DNA of 64,000 bases. Source: an uncultured Chitinophaga sp. GTDB taxonomy: Bacteria > Bacteroidota > Bacteroidia > Chitinophagales > Chitinophagaceae. The notes below the pieces were generated by a model that saw only the letters and a list, made by a program, of their open reading frames with translations, was not told the DNA's origin and ran no database searches. Where the stretch lies: positions 1 to 64,000 of the forward strand of contig NZ_CAMLHC010000025.1 of assembly GCF_946479755.1 (NCBI RefSeq), in the 5' to 3' direction. A program made the translations under genes and the position numbers. Below are positions 1 through 7,674 of the stretch, piece by piece; position 1 is the stretch's first letter, and every line of letters starts with the position of its first letter.

Positions 1-1245
1 CAAAAAGCGAAAGCCTACACACAGCATAAAGCCCAGGAAATCATTGATCTGCAGTGTCATCTTATAGTTGCCGCCATCACCCATTTCGGGCGTCAGTTCT
101 TTAGGCCGTACGTTCAGCACCTGTGAATACAGGATCACCTGCGGCACCCGCAGCCGGAACATCAGGCTGGAGCTGTCTATCCAGTTACGGCCGCCGGGCC
201 AGCCGGCCACATTGGGCGGGTAAAACAGCACCTGCCCCAGGATACGCTGAAATACCAGCATGGTTTCTTCCTGCTCAAAGGCCATGGGAATGGTGCGACG
301 TATGCCTACCAGCAGTTCCACCGGTGATTTGATACGGTTGCCGATGTATTTGCTGTCGTAAAACCAGTCAGCCATGAAGATCTCCCGCATCAGTGTTTTG
401 ATGTCATAGCCGGAATGGTAGAATTTTTCGGAGAGTGACAGGATCAGGGTATCGTCCGGGGTATCATCTACAAAATACCGGAATATTTTAGTGGTGATAA
501 AGGTGGCGGTCTGTTTCTGTTCCAGTAATAACTTCAGCACGTCGTCACCGTTATAGCGGCCGCTTTTCCCGAAGATATTTTTGACGCCGTCGTCGTGTTG
601 TTTTTCACGGAACACGAACTGGCCGTTTTCATCGAAGCCCCATCCGGTGAAGGCGCGGGCAGCTTCTTTGATATCTGTTTCTGCATAATGCCCGCGGCCC
701 ATGGTGAACAGTTCCATGACTTCGCGGGCGAAGTTTTCGTTGGGACGTTGTTTACGGTTTTGCTGATTATTGAGGAACTGCAGCATGGCCGGGGATTTGG
801 ACACGGCCGTCAGCAGGTCGCCGAAGTTGCCCAGTGCGTTTTCCCGGATCACACCGATCAGTTGCTGGTTGAATAACACGTTCTGTGTGCGGCAGGCGAA
901 GTGGCCGTGCCAGAAGAGGCTCATTTTCTCGCGCAGCGGGTGTTCGCTTTTCTGCATCATGTTCATCCAGGCTACGTTGAGGTCTTTGATGCCCTGGGTG
1001 TTCATTTGCCGGACGGTTTTCCGTTGTTCTTCCGTCATGTCTTTCGCGCGTTTGTAATCTGGCAGGTCGGTGGCGTTGATCACGTCTACCGATTCCAGCG
1101 CTGCGTGTTTGGGACCGTTCAGCACTTTATTCACGATTTCTTTCCGCCGTCTTTTTTCCCAGTCGGAGATAACGGGCAGGGTTTCGCCGAAGCCGGCGCG
1201 CCAGGCGAGATGTTGCATTTCCAGTTTTTTGGCAACTACAGGCAT
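1..1245 (-). CDS. DUF1800 family protein (3' end outside window)
   Basis: An open frame runs from an ATG at 1245 to the window edge, giving 415 codons with no stop, so the C-terminus is missing. The N-terminus contains HLAWRAGFGE, matching the H-L-x-R-A-G-F-G signature of DUF1800. Later stretches such as NENFAREVMELFTMGRGHY and AARAFTGWGF are typical of the same family. DUF1800 proteins are usually exported and encoded beside a DUF1501 protein; the partner would lie left of the window. Their biochemical function is not established. This first section shows no signal peptide, which suits DUF1800 members that start directly at the domain. The family call is confident; the role is unknown. Confidence 0.85.
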   Translation of the reverse strand, partial: MPVVAKKLEMQHLAWRAGFGETLPVISDWEKRRRKEIVNKVLNGPKHAALESVDVINATDLPDYKRAKDMTEEQRKTVRQMNTQGIKDLNVAWMNMMQKSEHPLREKMSLFWHGHFACRTQNVLFNQQLIGVIRENALGNFGDLLTAVSKSPAMLQFLNNQQNRKQRPNENFAREVMELFTMGRGHYAETDIKEAARAFTGWGFDENGQFVFREKQHDDGVKNIFGKSGRYNGDDVLKLLLEQKQTATFITTKIFRYFVDDTPDDTLILSLSEKFYHSGYDIKTLMREIFMADWFYDSKYIGNRIKSPVELLVGIRRTIPMAFEQEETMLVFQRILGQVLFYPPNVAGWPGGRNWIDSSSLMFRLRVPQVILYSQVLNVRPKELTPEMGDGGNYKMTLQINDFLGFMLCVGFRFL

Positions 1246-1287
1246 ACGTAAATAATTTAATGTAAGACTGTGTTTTGGCGCCGGGGT

Positions 1288-2496
1288 TTAACGAAATTTC
1301 CAGACCGGATAACAACTGCCTTTTTCAAAGACGTGTTTATCCTGCGGAAGTGCCATAAAGGCGTCGGCATAAAGCAGGCTGGCAAGGTCTCCTGAGCCGT
1401 GGTAAGGCTGCGGAACGGCGCCTGTGGTGCCATCCGGCATGGACTGCAATTTAACAGGAAGGTAATATTCCAGTGATGGGTTAAACGTCACTTTTTCCTG
1501 CAACACCGCATAGGCAGGTGCTGATTCCTGCGCTCCCATGGCCGCTTTCAGCCAGGGCAGCACGTAACGGTAAAAACACATAAAGCCCGACACCGGGTTG
1601 CCCGGCAGGGCAAATACCACAGGGCCATTGGTGAAAGTACCGAACAGGAAAGGCTTTCCCGGTCTTTGCTGCACCTTGTGAAAAATCTGCTGCATGCCCA
1701 GCCGCTGCAGTACCGCCGGCAGATGATCGAACTTCCCGGCAGACACAGCCCCCGAGCTGATCCACACGTCTGTCTCCTGCAATAATGGTTCCAGCCGTGC
1801 ACGCATGGCCACCTCATCATCGCTCAGGTGTATGTAAGCTGCGGTAATACCGCACTGTTGCAGCGATGCCATCAGGCTATATATATTGGAGATGCGCACC
1901 TGGTGTTCTTCCGGCGTGGCGTCTACAGGCACCAGTTCATCACCGGTAGCGATAACGGCTACGCGCGGCAGCCGCGCCACCTGCACCTGCGTTTTACCGA
2001 CAGTGGCCAGAATACCCGCTTCGGCAGGACCGATCAGCGTTCCGGGTGACAGCAGTACCGTATCTTCCGCCACATCTGAACCTTTGCGATGCACATTTTG
2101 CCCCGCTGTTACATCCCCGGTGATGGCAAAACGGCGGAAGCCCTCATGGTCAGAGGCTTCCAGCTGTTCGTACGGGATCACGGTATCTGTCAGTTCCGGC
2201 AGGATGGCACCGGTCATGACTTCGATGCAATTGGCTGTGTTTGATAGTTGCAGCCGCGGAGCGCCCGCTGCTTGGATATCTTCTACGCCGAAAATCTGTT
2301 GCCCGCGGGCAAAGCTGTCGTACAGGATGGCAATGCCATCCATCGTAACCCGGTCAAAAGGCGGGAACGGCCTGTCAGCCTTCACAGGCTCACGCAACAC
2401 ACGGCCGTTGGCGGCCTCAAAAGGCAACACTTCCGTGCCCATGTCCCGCACGGTCTGTAATACGGCAGTATACGCAGCAGCAACAGTCAGCATCAT
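1288..2496 (-). CDS. moeA: Molybdopterin molybdotransferase MoeA
   Basis: MoeA inserts molybdate into adenylylated molybdopterin, the last step common to all molybdenum cofactors; it is cytoplasmic. The 402-residue length matches the family. Visible signatures are FDRVTMDGIAI near the N-terminus (usual form SAMDGYA), the ATGDEL motif of the MoCF-binding domain, PGKPFLFG and the LPGNPVSGF motif. The ATG at 2496 is followed directly by a second ATG. The gene is divergent from moaC with a 46-bp gap, so the two probably share a promoter region. It is the left end of a nine-gene Moco cluster. Confidence 0.95.
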   Translation of the reverse strand: MMLTVAAAYTAVLQTVRDMGTEVLPFEAANGRVLREPVKADRPFPPFDRVTMDGIAILYDSFARGQQIFGVEDIQAAGAPRLQLSNTANCIEVMTGAILPELTDTVIPYEQLEASDHEGFRRFAITGDVTAGQNVHRKGSDVAEDTVLLSPGTLIGPAEAGILATVGKTQVQVARLPRVAVIATGDELVPVDATPEEHQVRISNIYSLMASLQQCGITAAYIHLSDDEVAMRARLEPLLQETDVWISSGAVSAGKFDHLPAVLQRLGMQQIFHKVQQRPGKPFLFGTFTNGPVVFALPGNPVSGFMCFYRYVLPWLKAAMGAQESAPAYAVLQEKVTFNPSLEYYLPVKLQSMPDGTTGAVPQPYHGSGDLASLLYADAFMALPQDKHVFEKGSCYPVWKFR

Positions 2497-2503
2497 TTTG
2501 TAT

Positions 2504-2511
2504 TATTTTTG
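2504..2511 (+). promoter_or_regulatory. Possible -7 box of moaC promoter
   Basis: TATTTTTG fits the Bacteroidota -7 consensus TAnnTTTG and lies about 30 bp before the moaC ATG. No TTTG -33 box stands at the usual 19-21 bp spacing, so support is limited. Confidence 0.3.
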
Positions 2512-2542
2512 TACAGGTGAAGATGATTAAATTTATGATATT

Positions 2543-3043
2543 ATGGCCAATCCATCAAGCAGCGATTTTACCCATCTCGATTCTTCCGGTCAGCCGGCAA
2601 TGGTAGATGTAAGCGGCAAAGGCAGCACGTATCGTGTAGCCGTTGCCGAAAGCCGTGTGTATTTACCGTCACTGGTAAGGGAACAGTTCCGCGGCAATGA
2701 CATTCAAACCCGCAAGGGCGCCGTATTCCAGACCGCCATCATTGCCGGTATCATGGCCGCGAAAAAAACGCCGGACCTCATCCCCCTCTGTCACACCCTG
2801 CTGCTGGACGGTTGCGATGTACAGATACACCTCGAAGAAGAAGAGGCCATTATCCGCTGCACCGTGAAAACAACAGGCAAAACAGGCGTGGAAATGGAAG
2901 CCCTCACCGGCGCCAGCGTGGCGGCACTCACCATCTACGATATGTGCAAAGCCTTTACCCAGGAAATGATCATCCGCCAGACGCGGCTGATCAGTAAAAC
3001 CGGTGGGAAACACGATCTCGCAGAGGGGGCAAAGTGGGCGTAA
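2543..3043 (+). CDS. moaC: Cyclic pyranopterin monophosphate synthase MoaC
   Basis: MoaC converts the 3',8-cyclised GTP made by MoaA into cyclic pyranopterin monophosphate. The 166-residue protein has the MVDVSGK start motif, the lysine-rich AAKKTPDLIPLCH segment, and the GVEMEALTGASVAALTIYDM block, where the YDMCK residues form part of the active site. It is a stand-alone MoaC; no MoaB/MogA domain is fused, and no mogA homologue appears elsewhere in the window. The stop codon is followed within a few bases by the degenerate repeat at 3045-3145, which separates it from mobA. Confidence 0.95.
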   Translation: MANPSSSDFTHLDSSGQPAMVDVSGKGSTYRVAVAESRVYLPSLVREQFRGNDIQTRKGAVFQTAIIAGIMAAKKTPDLIPLCHTLLLDGCDVQIHLEEEEAIIRCTVKTTGKTGVEMEALTGASVAALTIYDMCKAFTQEMIIRQTRLISKTGGKHDLAEGAKWA

Positions 3044-3044
3044 G

Positions 3045-3145
3045 AACGCAAAGGAGCGGAGAGCAGAGCGGAGGGGCACGCAAAGGCGCGAAGCAGCAAA
3101 GAGCGCAAAGAAATAATGAGCGCGAAGGCAAAGAGCGCGAAGATA
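3045..3145 (+). repeat. Degenerate 'cgcaaag' mosaic repeat, copy A
   Basis: The gap between moaC and mobA is built almost entirely of short purine-rich units such as CGCAAAG, GCGCGAAG, AGCGGAG and AGCGCAAAG in irregular order. The same vocabulary recurs at 22142-22213 and, inverted, at 22325-22380. The core 'gcacgcaaaggcgc' is shared nearly exactly with the reverse complement of the third copy. No convincing coding content is seen. Function is unknown. Confidence 0.75.
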
Positions 3146-3167
3146 ATATGGGTGTTAAAAGGAGAAT

Positions 3168-3779
3168 ATGACGGAAAATAACAATGCACCGTTGAAGGGG
3201 CTTGTACTCTGCGGCGGGCAAAGTACCCGGATGCAGGAAAACAAAAGCAGGATCAATTATCATGGTATGCCCCAGTGGCAGTACCTGGCCGATCTGTTAA
3301 CAGCTTGCGGGCTGGAGACTTATCTCTCCTGCCGGACGGATCAACAAACAGATTTTGATGGTTATTCCCGGCTTATACCTGACAGCGTGCCTTACGGCGG
3401 ACCTTCAGCGGGACTGCTGAGTGCCAGCCAGCTGCAACCGGGCGCCGCCTGGCTGGTGCTGGCCTGCGACCTGCCGCTGATTGGCCGAAAAAGCCTGGAG
3501 CTGCTAATACAGGAAAGAGACGCGCAACAGTCCGCCACCGCTTTTATCAGCCCGGTAAACGACCTTCCCGAACCACTGATAGCCATCTGGGAGCCCGCAG
3601 GGCTGCGAGCTTTGTATGAAAATGTGGCGGCAGGCAAAAACTGTCCGCGTAAAACCTTGCTCAATACGAATATCCGGTTGCTGCATAACCCTTATGCAGC
3701 CGAACAGTACAATGCCAACACCCCCGAAGAAAAGGCTGCGGCCATGCAACAGGTCACTGACCAATCCCTCCGTCGGTAA
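3168..3779 (+). CDS. mobA: Molybdenum cofactor guanylyltransferase (MobA-like)
   Basis: Predicted to transfer GMP to Mo-molybdopterin to make the guanine dinucleotide cofactor. The 203-residue protein starts with LVLCGGQSTRMQENKSRI, the nucleotide-binding loop of the family (usual form LAGGxSxRMGxDK). Here Gln and Asn replace the usual Gly and Asp, while the Lys is kept. LACDLPLIG corresponds to the metal-binding CDxP motif. The start is well supported: an unusually strong Shine-Dalgarno-like AAAAGGAG (3157-3164) lies just before ATG 3168, rare in this phylum. The 3' end overlaps the convergent moaE gene by 26 bp. A related MobA-like NTP transferase with another substrate is possible, but the Moco context argues for MobA. 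Confidence 0.88.
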   Translation: MTENNNAPLKGLVLCGGQSTRMQENKSRINYHGMPQWQYLADLLTACGLETYLSCRTDQQTDFDGYSRLIPDSVPYGGPSAGLLSASQLQPGAAWLVLACDLPLIGRKSLELLIQERDAQQSATAFISPVNDLPEPLIAIWEPAGLRALYENVAAGKNCPRKTLLNTNIRLLHNPYAAEQYNANTPEEKAAAMQQVTDQSLRR

Positions 3780-4158
3780 AAAATTCTTTCTTCCAGATTG
3801 GCACCGTTTCTTTCAGCGTGTCTATCGTAAACTCACAGGCATCAAAGGCGATGCCCCTGTGGGCGGAAGCCACGGCGATCACCACCGCAATATCGCCGGG
3901 ATATTTGTCGCCGATAGCGTGCAGCATCGCCAGCTTTTTGATGTCCCATTGGGCCTGCACCCTGTCGGCTATTTTCTGCATTTCGCTGAGGGCCATCGCC
4001 TCGTAACATTCGTAAAATAGTTTCGTCACCCCGCGGCCACGGGTATCATTCCTTACCGTGCCGGTGAAAATCACCTCCCCGCCGCATTCCGGCGACTGGA
4101 TGAAGTCCAGCGCCTCCTGTACCGTGATAGTATCTCTGATGGCTATTAATGTCTCCAT
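3754..4158 (-). CDS. moaE: Molybdopterin synthase catalytic subunit MoaE
   Basis: MoaE is the large subunit of molybdopterin synthase. It transfers sulfur from the MoaD thiocarboxylate to cyclic pyranopterin monophosphate. The 134 residues include GAEVIFTG-like GGEVIFTGTVRN, the conserved AVASAHRG segment, and the C-terminal VPIWKKEFF block carrying catalytic lysines. It lies 13 bp downstream of moaD on the same strand, so both subunits should be made from one transcript. Its last codons overlap the end of mobA on the other strand by 26 bp, with no room for a terminator between them. Confidence 0.95.
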   Translation of the reverse strand: METLIAIRDTITVQEALDFIQSPECGGEVIFTGTVRNDTRGRGVTKLFYECYEAMALSEMQKIADRVQAQWDIKKLAMLHAIGDKYPGDIAVVIAVASAHRGIAFDACEFTIDTLKETVPIWKKEFFTDGGIGQ

Positions 4159-4171
4159 AGTTGTCTTTTAA

Positions 4172-4405
4172 TTATCCTCCACTCACCGGCGGTATTACCG
4201 CCACCTCGTCGCCCGCACCGATAGCCTGGGCATCGCCCGCATATTCGCGGTTGACCGCCACCATCAGGGAACTGAGCTGCCGCATGGCCGGGTAACGGTC
4301 ATACAGCCACTGTTTCAATTCCGCCACGTTGGTCACCGTTTCCGGGATACCTACCAGCGCCGCACCGGCAATATCTTTTGCCACACCAAAAAGCAGAAGG
4401 CCCAT
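4172..4405 (-). CDS. moaD: Molybdopterin synthase sulfur carrier subunit MoaD
   Basis: A 77-residue ubiquitin-fold sulfur carrier ending in Gly-Gly (PPVSGG). The terminal glycine is adenylylated by MoeB and then thiocarboxylated to feed MoaE. The ATG at 4405 (MGLLLFGVAKD) was chosen because it gives the normal family length and N-terminal beta strand; the open frame extends 24 codons further upstream without MoaD-like sequence. It is the first gene of the moaD-moaE pair and is divergent from the unknown gene at 4483. Confidence 0.93.
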   Translation of the reverse strand: MGLLLFGVAKDIAGAALVGIPETVTNVAELKQWLYDRYPAMRQLSSLMVAVNREYAGDAQAIGAGDEVAVIPPVSGG

Positions 4406-4482
4406 ACTTGAAATTTGTTGGTTAAAACTACAATATAGCAGCGATAAAATAGTACTTTTAATACCGGAGAAAATCACTTTCT

Positions 4483-4854
4483 ATGAAGATCAGGATAAGA
4501 GGGAACAGCATCCGTTACCGGCTGGACAAAACGGATATGGAACTGCTGGAAATGACCGGCAAAGTGGAGTCTATCACCCACATCGGCGCCGGCGTGCTTC
4601 ATTTCTGCGTGCGCTCCAAAAGCATCACCGACCCGGTGATCAAAATGGAACACGACGGCGTGCACCTGCTGCTGCCCGCTGAGCGGCTGCAGGGCTGGTA
4701 TGCGCCGGACCAGGTAGGGTTTGAACTGATACTTCCCAATCCCGACGGCTCCGAACTGAAAATACTGGTGGAAAAAGACTTCCAATGCCTTTCTCCCCGG
4801 AATGAAGACGACAGCCAGGCTTTCGAGAACCCGAACGCAGGCAAAAACTGCTGA
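4483..4854 (+). CDS. Conserved small protein of the Moco cluster, function unknown
   Basis: A 123-residue soluble protein without signal peptide or membrane segment. It begins MKIRIRGNSIRYRLDKTDME and contains alternating beta-strand-like stretches (ITHIGAGVLHFCVRS, VGFELILPN), with a hydrophilic tail ending in a single Cys. No catalytic motif or nucleotide loop is recognised. It sits 2 bp before moaA on the same strand, so it is very likely co-translated with it, and is divergent from moaD. A role in Moco synthesis or in a Mo enzyme is inferred only from this position. Proteins of this size and start occur beside moa genes in other Bacteroidota, but I cannot name the family with certainty. 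Confidence 0.75.
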   Translation: MKIRIRGNSIRYRLDKTDMELLEMTGKVESITHIGAGVLHFCVRSKSITDPVIKMEHDGVHLLLPAERLQGWYAPDQVGFELILPNPDGSELKILVEKDFQCLSPRNEDDSQAFENPNAGKNC

Positions 4855-4856
4855 TC

Positions 4857-5822
4857 ATGCTGACGGACGCCCATCATCGTATAATCGATTACGTTAGACT
4901 GTCTGTCACAGACCGCTGTAATCTCCGCTGCACCTACTGCATGCCGGAACAGATGCGCTTTGTGAAATCGTCCGCCCTGCTCGCCGATACAGAAATCATC
5001 ACACTGCTCCAAACGCTGGCCACCGCCGGCGTCTCCAAAGTGAGGATCACCGGTGGAGAACCCTTTCTCCGTCCAGGGCTCATGCCGCTGCTGACCAAGA
5101 TCAAAGCCATTCCGGGCATACAGCAGATCGCTATCACCACCAACGGCGTACTCACCCACCAACACATTCCGGAGCTTAAAGCACTCGGCATTACCCATGT
5201 TAATCTGAGTCTCGACACCCTGCAGCCGGCACGGTTTCAGCAGATCACCCGCCGCGACCAGTTTGCCGCCGTCATGCAAACGCTGAACAGCCTGCTGGCG
5301 CATCAGCTGCAGGTGAAACTCAACGTGGTCGTGATGGACCAGGTAAACACAGATGAACTGGTGCATTTTGCTGCCCTCACCCGGGAACAGCCCATCGGCG
5401 TAAGGTTTATTGAGGAAATGCCGTTTAACGGCCAGGGACATGGTTTTTCAGGTATCCGCTGGAACTATGAGACCATCCTACAAACGCTCCGGGAGGCATA
5501 CACCCTGCACAAATTACCCGACGCCCCCCATTCTACTGCGCTCAACTACGGTATCCCCGGCCACCTGGGCAACATCGGGGTGATACCAGCCTATAGCCGT
5601 ACCTTCTGCGGCACCTGCAACAGACTTCGTATATCCGCTACCGGTAGCGTGAAGACCTGCCTCTACGGCCGGGATGTATTAAACGTAAAAGACCTGATAC
5701 GGTCGGGAGAAGAATTGTTGCCAGCTATTCAACAGGCGCTGCACTACCGCGCTGCCAACGGGTTTGAAGCAGAACGGCTGCATACTACCGCACTGGAAAG
5801 CATGTCTGTTATCGGTGGTTAA
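4857..5822 (+). CDS. moaA: GTP 3',8-cyclase MoaA
   Basis: A radical SAM enzyme that, with MoaC, turns GTP into cyclic pyranopterin monophosphate. The 321 residues hold the SAM cluster motif CNLRCTYC (Cys21, Cys25, Cys28), the TGGEP motif, and the C-terminal second cluster CGTC...C (Cys251, Cys254, Cys268). The protein ends in Gly-Gly, as functional MoaA proteins do. The start codon lies 2 bp after the preceding stop, indicating translational coupling. The stop is 2 bp from the end of the convergent TauE-like gene, with no visible terminator. Confidence 0.96.
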   Translation: MLTDAHHRIIDYVRLSVTDRCNLRCTYCMPEQMRFVKSSALLADTEIITLLQTLATAGVSKVRITGGEPFLRPGLMPLLTKIKAIPGIQQIAITTNGVLTHQHIPELKALGITHVNLSLDTLQPARFQQITRRDQFAAVMQTLNSLLAHQLQVKLNVVVMDQVNTDELVHFAALTREQPIGVRFIEEMPFNGQGHGFSGIRWNYETILQTLREAYTLHKLPDAPHSTALNYGIPGHLGNIGVIPAYSRTFCGTCNRLRISATGSVKTCLYGRDVLNVKDLIRSGEELLPAIQQALHYRAANGFEAERLHTTALESMSVIGG

Positions 5823-5824
5823 AA

Positions 5825-6592
5825 TTACTTTATCAGCATCCGCACACCTGCATACAAAATCAGCACTGCCGTAGCACCCGCCACCCACTTTGGTTTCAGC
5901 ACACGGGCGCTCAGCCGTGCACCGATTTGTCCGCCGATGATCACCGCCAGCAACAGCGGCCCGGCGAAAGCAGGTTCGAATACAATGGCTTTTTTAGCGG
6001 CCTGCCCCAGCAGGCCGGCAATAGAATTAACAAGGATAAAAAAGCTGCTCAGCCCCGCCACGTTCTTAGCGGTATCATATTTTCCTAACCGCAATACCGG
6101 CGCCAGGTAAATACCGCCACCGATGCCGGTCATACCGGAAAGCAACCCGATAGCGCCGCCGATACAGCCGTACAGCACACCATTGCCTTCCCGCTGCGTC
6201 TCTGTTTCCTGGTTACGCTCAAAAAAGAGCCGGTAGCACATAAACACCGCGGCCAGCGTGAGGGCTATGCCCAGCAACAGAAAAAAGGTTTCCTGTTTAA
6301 GCGGCAGATAGCTGCCCGCAAAAGCCAGCGGCACGCTGACAAATGACAGCAACAGCGCCTTCTTCATTGGCAGGTGGCCGCTTTTATAGAAATGGTAAAC
6401 GCCGCCGGCCACCACCGCCACATTGCACAGCAGCGCTGTAGACTTCATCAGCTGGAAATCGATGCCCCACAGGGCCAGGATAGCGAGGTAGCTGGAACCA
6501 CCGCCGAAACCGGCAGCTGAATATACCAGCGCTACCACAAAAAAGAGGATACAGAGTTCTATAGTCACCTTAATAAGTTTGCATCTGGTCAT
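5825..6592 (-). CDS. TauE/SafE family sulfite exporter-like permease
   Basis: A multi-pass inner-membrane protein of the TauE/SafE (DUF81) family, associated with export of sulfite or organosulfur anions. It has two halves, each opening with a glycine-rich loop: SAAGFGGGSSY in the first and SGMTGIGGGIYLAP in the second. About eight hydrophobic segments are visible. Two starts are plausible: ATG at 6592, inside the upstream moeB-like gene, or GTG at 6568, 1 bp after its stop; both imply coupling to that gene. In the Moco cluster it may move sulfite, linked to a sulfite-handling molybdoenzyme or to sulfur transfer; this is inference. It converges with moaA. Confidence 0.85.
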   Translation of the reverse strand: MTRCKLIKVTIELCILFFVVALVYSAAGFGGGSSYLAILALWGIDFQLMKSTALLCNVAVVAGGVYHFYKSGHLPMKKALLLSFVSVPLAFAGSYLPLKQETFFLLLGIALTLAAVFMCYRLFFERNQETETQREGNGVLYGCIGGAIGLLSGMTGIGGGIYLAPVLRLGKYDTAKNVAGLSSFFILVNSIAGLLGQAAKKAIVFEPAFAGPLLLAVIIGGQIGARLSARVLKPKWVAGATAVLILYAGVRMLIK

Positions 6593-7655
6593 CGATGGTA
6601 CAAGCCCATGCATGAATACCGCCTTCCACATTATACACCTGCCGGAAGCCCATCTCCACCAAACGCTGTCCCACTGCGCGGCTGCGCATACCATGATGAC
6701 AGAGCACCGCCAGCGGCGCTTCCGGCTGTAAGGCGCTCACACGGCCCAATACCTGTCCCATTGGAATATGAATGGCCTGCGGCAGATGGCAGATCTCCCA
6801 TTCGTCATCTTCTCTCACATCCAGCAACTGCAGGGCTTTCCCTTGTTGCAGCCATTCCTGTAGCTCCTCTACCGAGAGGGATTGCAGATTATTCACTTCA
6901 CAAACAGTTTGCTGGTAGTTATCGGCCAAACGTGTTATCTGTTGGTTGGCTGCTACCGGTGTAATATTAAAAGTCAGGTGTGTATTGGTCAGTGTATCGA
7001 TCGTCAGCAACTGGTTTTTCAGCGGCGTGCCAATACCTGTGATCACCTTCACCGTTTCATTGGCCTGGTAACAGCCGATGATGCCAGGCAGTACGCCCAG
7101 CACGCCTATCTCGCTGCAGTTCAGCATTTCGCCGGATTCCGGTGCTTCGGGGAAAATACAACGGTAGGTAGCGCCCTGCTGGTAGTTAAACACGCTCACT
7201 TGTCCTTCGTATTTATAGATGGCGCCGTATACCAGCGGTTTGCCGGCAATCACGCAGGCGTCGTTCACGAGGTAGCGGGTGCCAAAGTTGTCGGAGCAGT
7301 CCACCACCACGTCGTAAGCGCCAACAATTTCCAGCGCGTTGTCTGTCGTAAGCCACGTATCGTGCGGTACAATCGTAACTTCCGGGTTGAGCTGCTGAAG
7401 GCGGGCAGCGGCCAGTGCCAGCTTGGACTTTCCCTGATCGGCCGTATGGTACAGTACCTGCCGTTGCAGGTTGGTCACCGATACGGTGTCGTGCTCTACG
7501 ATACCTATTTTTCCTATACCCATCGCCGTTAGATACTGTAATACAGGAACACCGAGGCCGCCGGCACCGATCACCAGTACGGAAGCGGCCTGCAATAAAC
7601 GTTGTTTCTCCGGGCCGAAGCCTTCCAGTCTTGTCTGCCGGTCATATCGTTGCAT
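6570..7655 (-). CDS. moeB: MoeB/ThiF-type adenylyltransferase fused to a rhodanese domain
   Basis: Predicted to activate the C-terminal glycine of MoaD by adenylylation, with the rhodanese domain supplying sulfur. Residues 1-245 form the E1-like domain with the GAGGLG nucleotide loop (30-35) and DCSDNFGTRYLVNDAC. Residues about 260-361 form a rhodanese domain with the active-site loop CHHGMRS (Cys319). The zinc site of classical MoeB looks lost: the usual PCYRC is TYRC here, and the second CxxC is absent. The fusion resembles MoeZ/MOCS3-type proteins. It is followed immediately by the TauE-like gene. Confidence 0.9.
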   Translation of the reverse strand: MQRYDRQTRLEGFGPEKQRLLQAASVLVIGAGGLGVPVLQYLTAMGIGKIGIVEHDTVSVTNLQRQVLYHTADQGKSKLALAAARLQQLNPEVTIVPHDTWLTTDNALEIVGAYDVVVDCSDNFGTRYLVNDACVIAGKPLVYGAIYKYEGQVSVFNYQQGATYRCIFPEAPESGEMLNCSEIGVLGVLPGIIGCYQANETVKVITGIGTPLKNQLLTIDTLTNTHLTFNITPVAANQQITRLADNYQQTVCEVNNLQSLSVEELQEWLQQGKALQLLDVREDDEWEICHLPQAIHIPMGQVLGRVSALQPEAPLAVLCHHGMRSRAVGQRLVEMGFRQVYNVEGGIHAWACTIDDQMQTY

Positions 7656-7674
7656 AACAAATCTTCTTTAAAGG

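Noticed and set aside
4599..5441. A 280-codon minus-strand frame across the unknown Moco gene and moaA
   Set aside because: It is antisense to moaA, with all Fe-S cysteines of moaA in the sense frame. Composition (His- and Gln-rich, no motif) is typical of a shadow frame.
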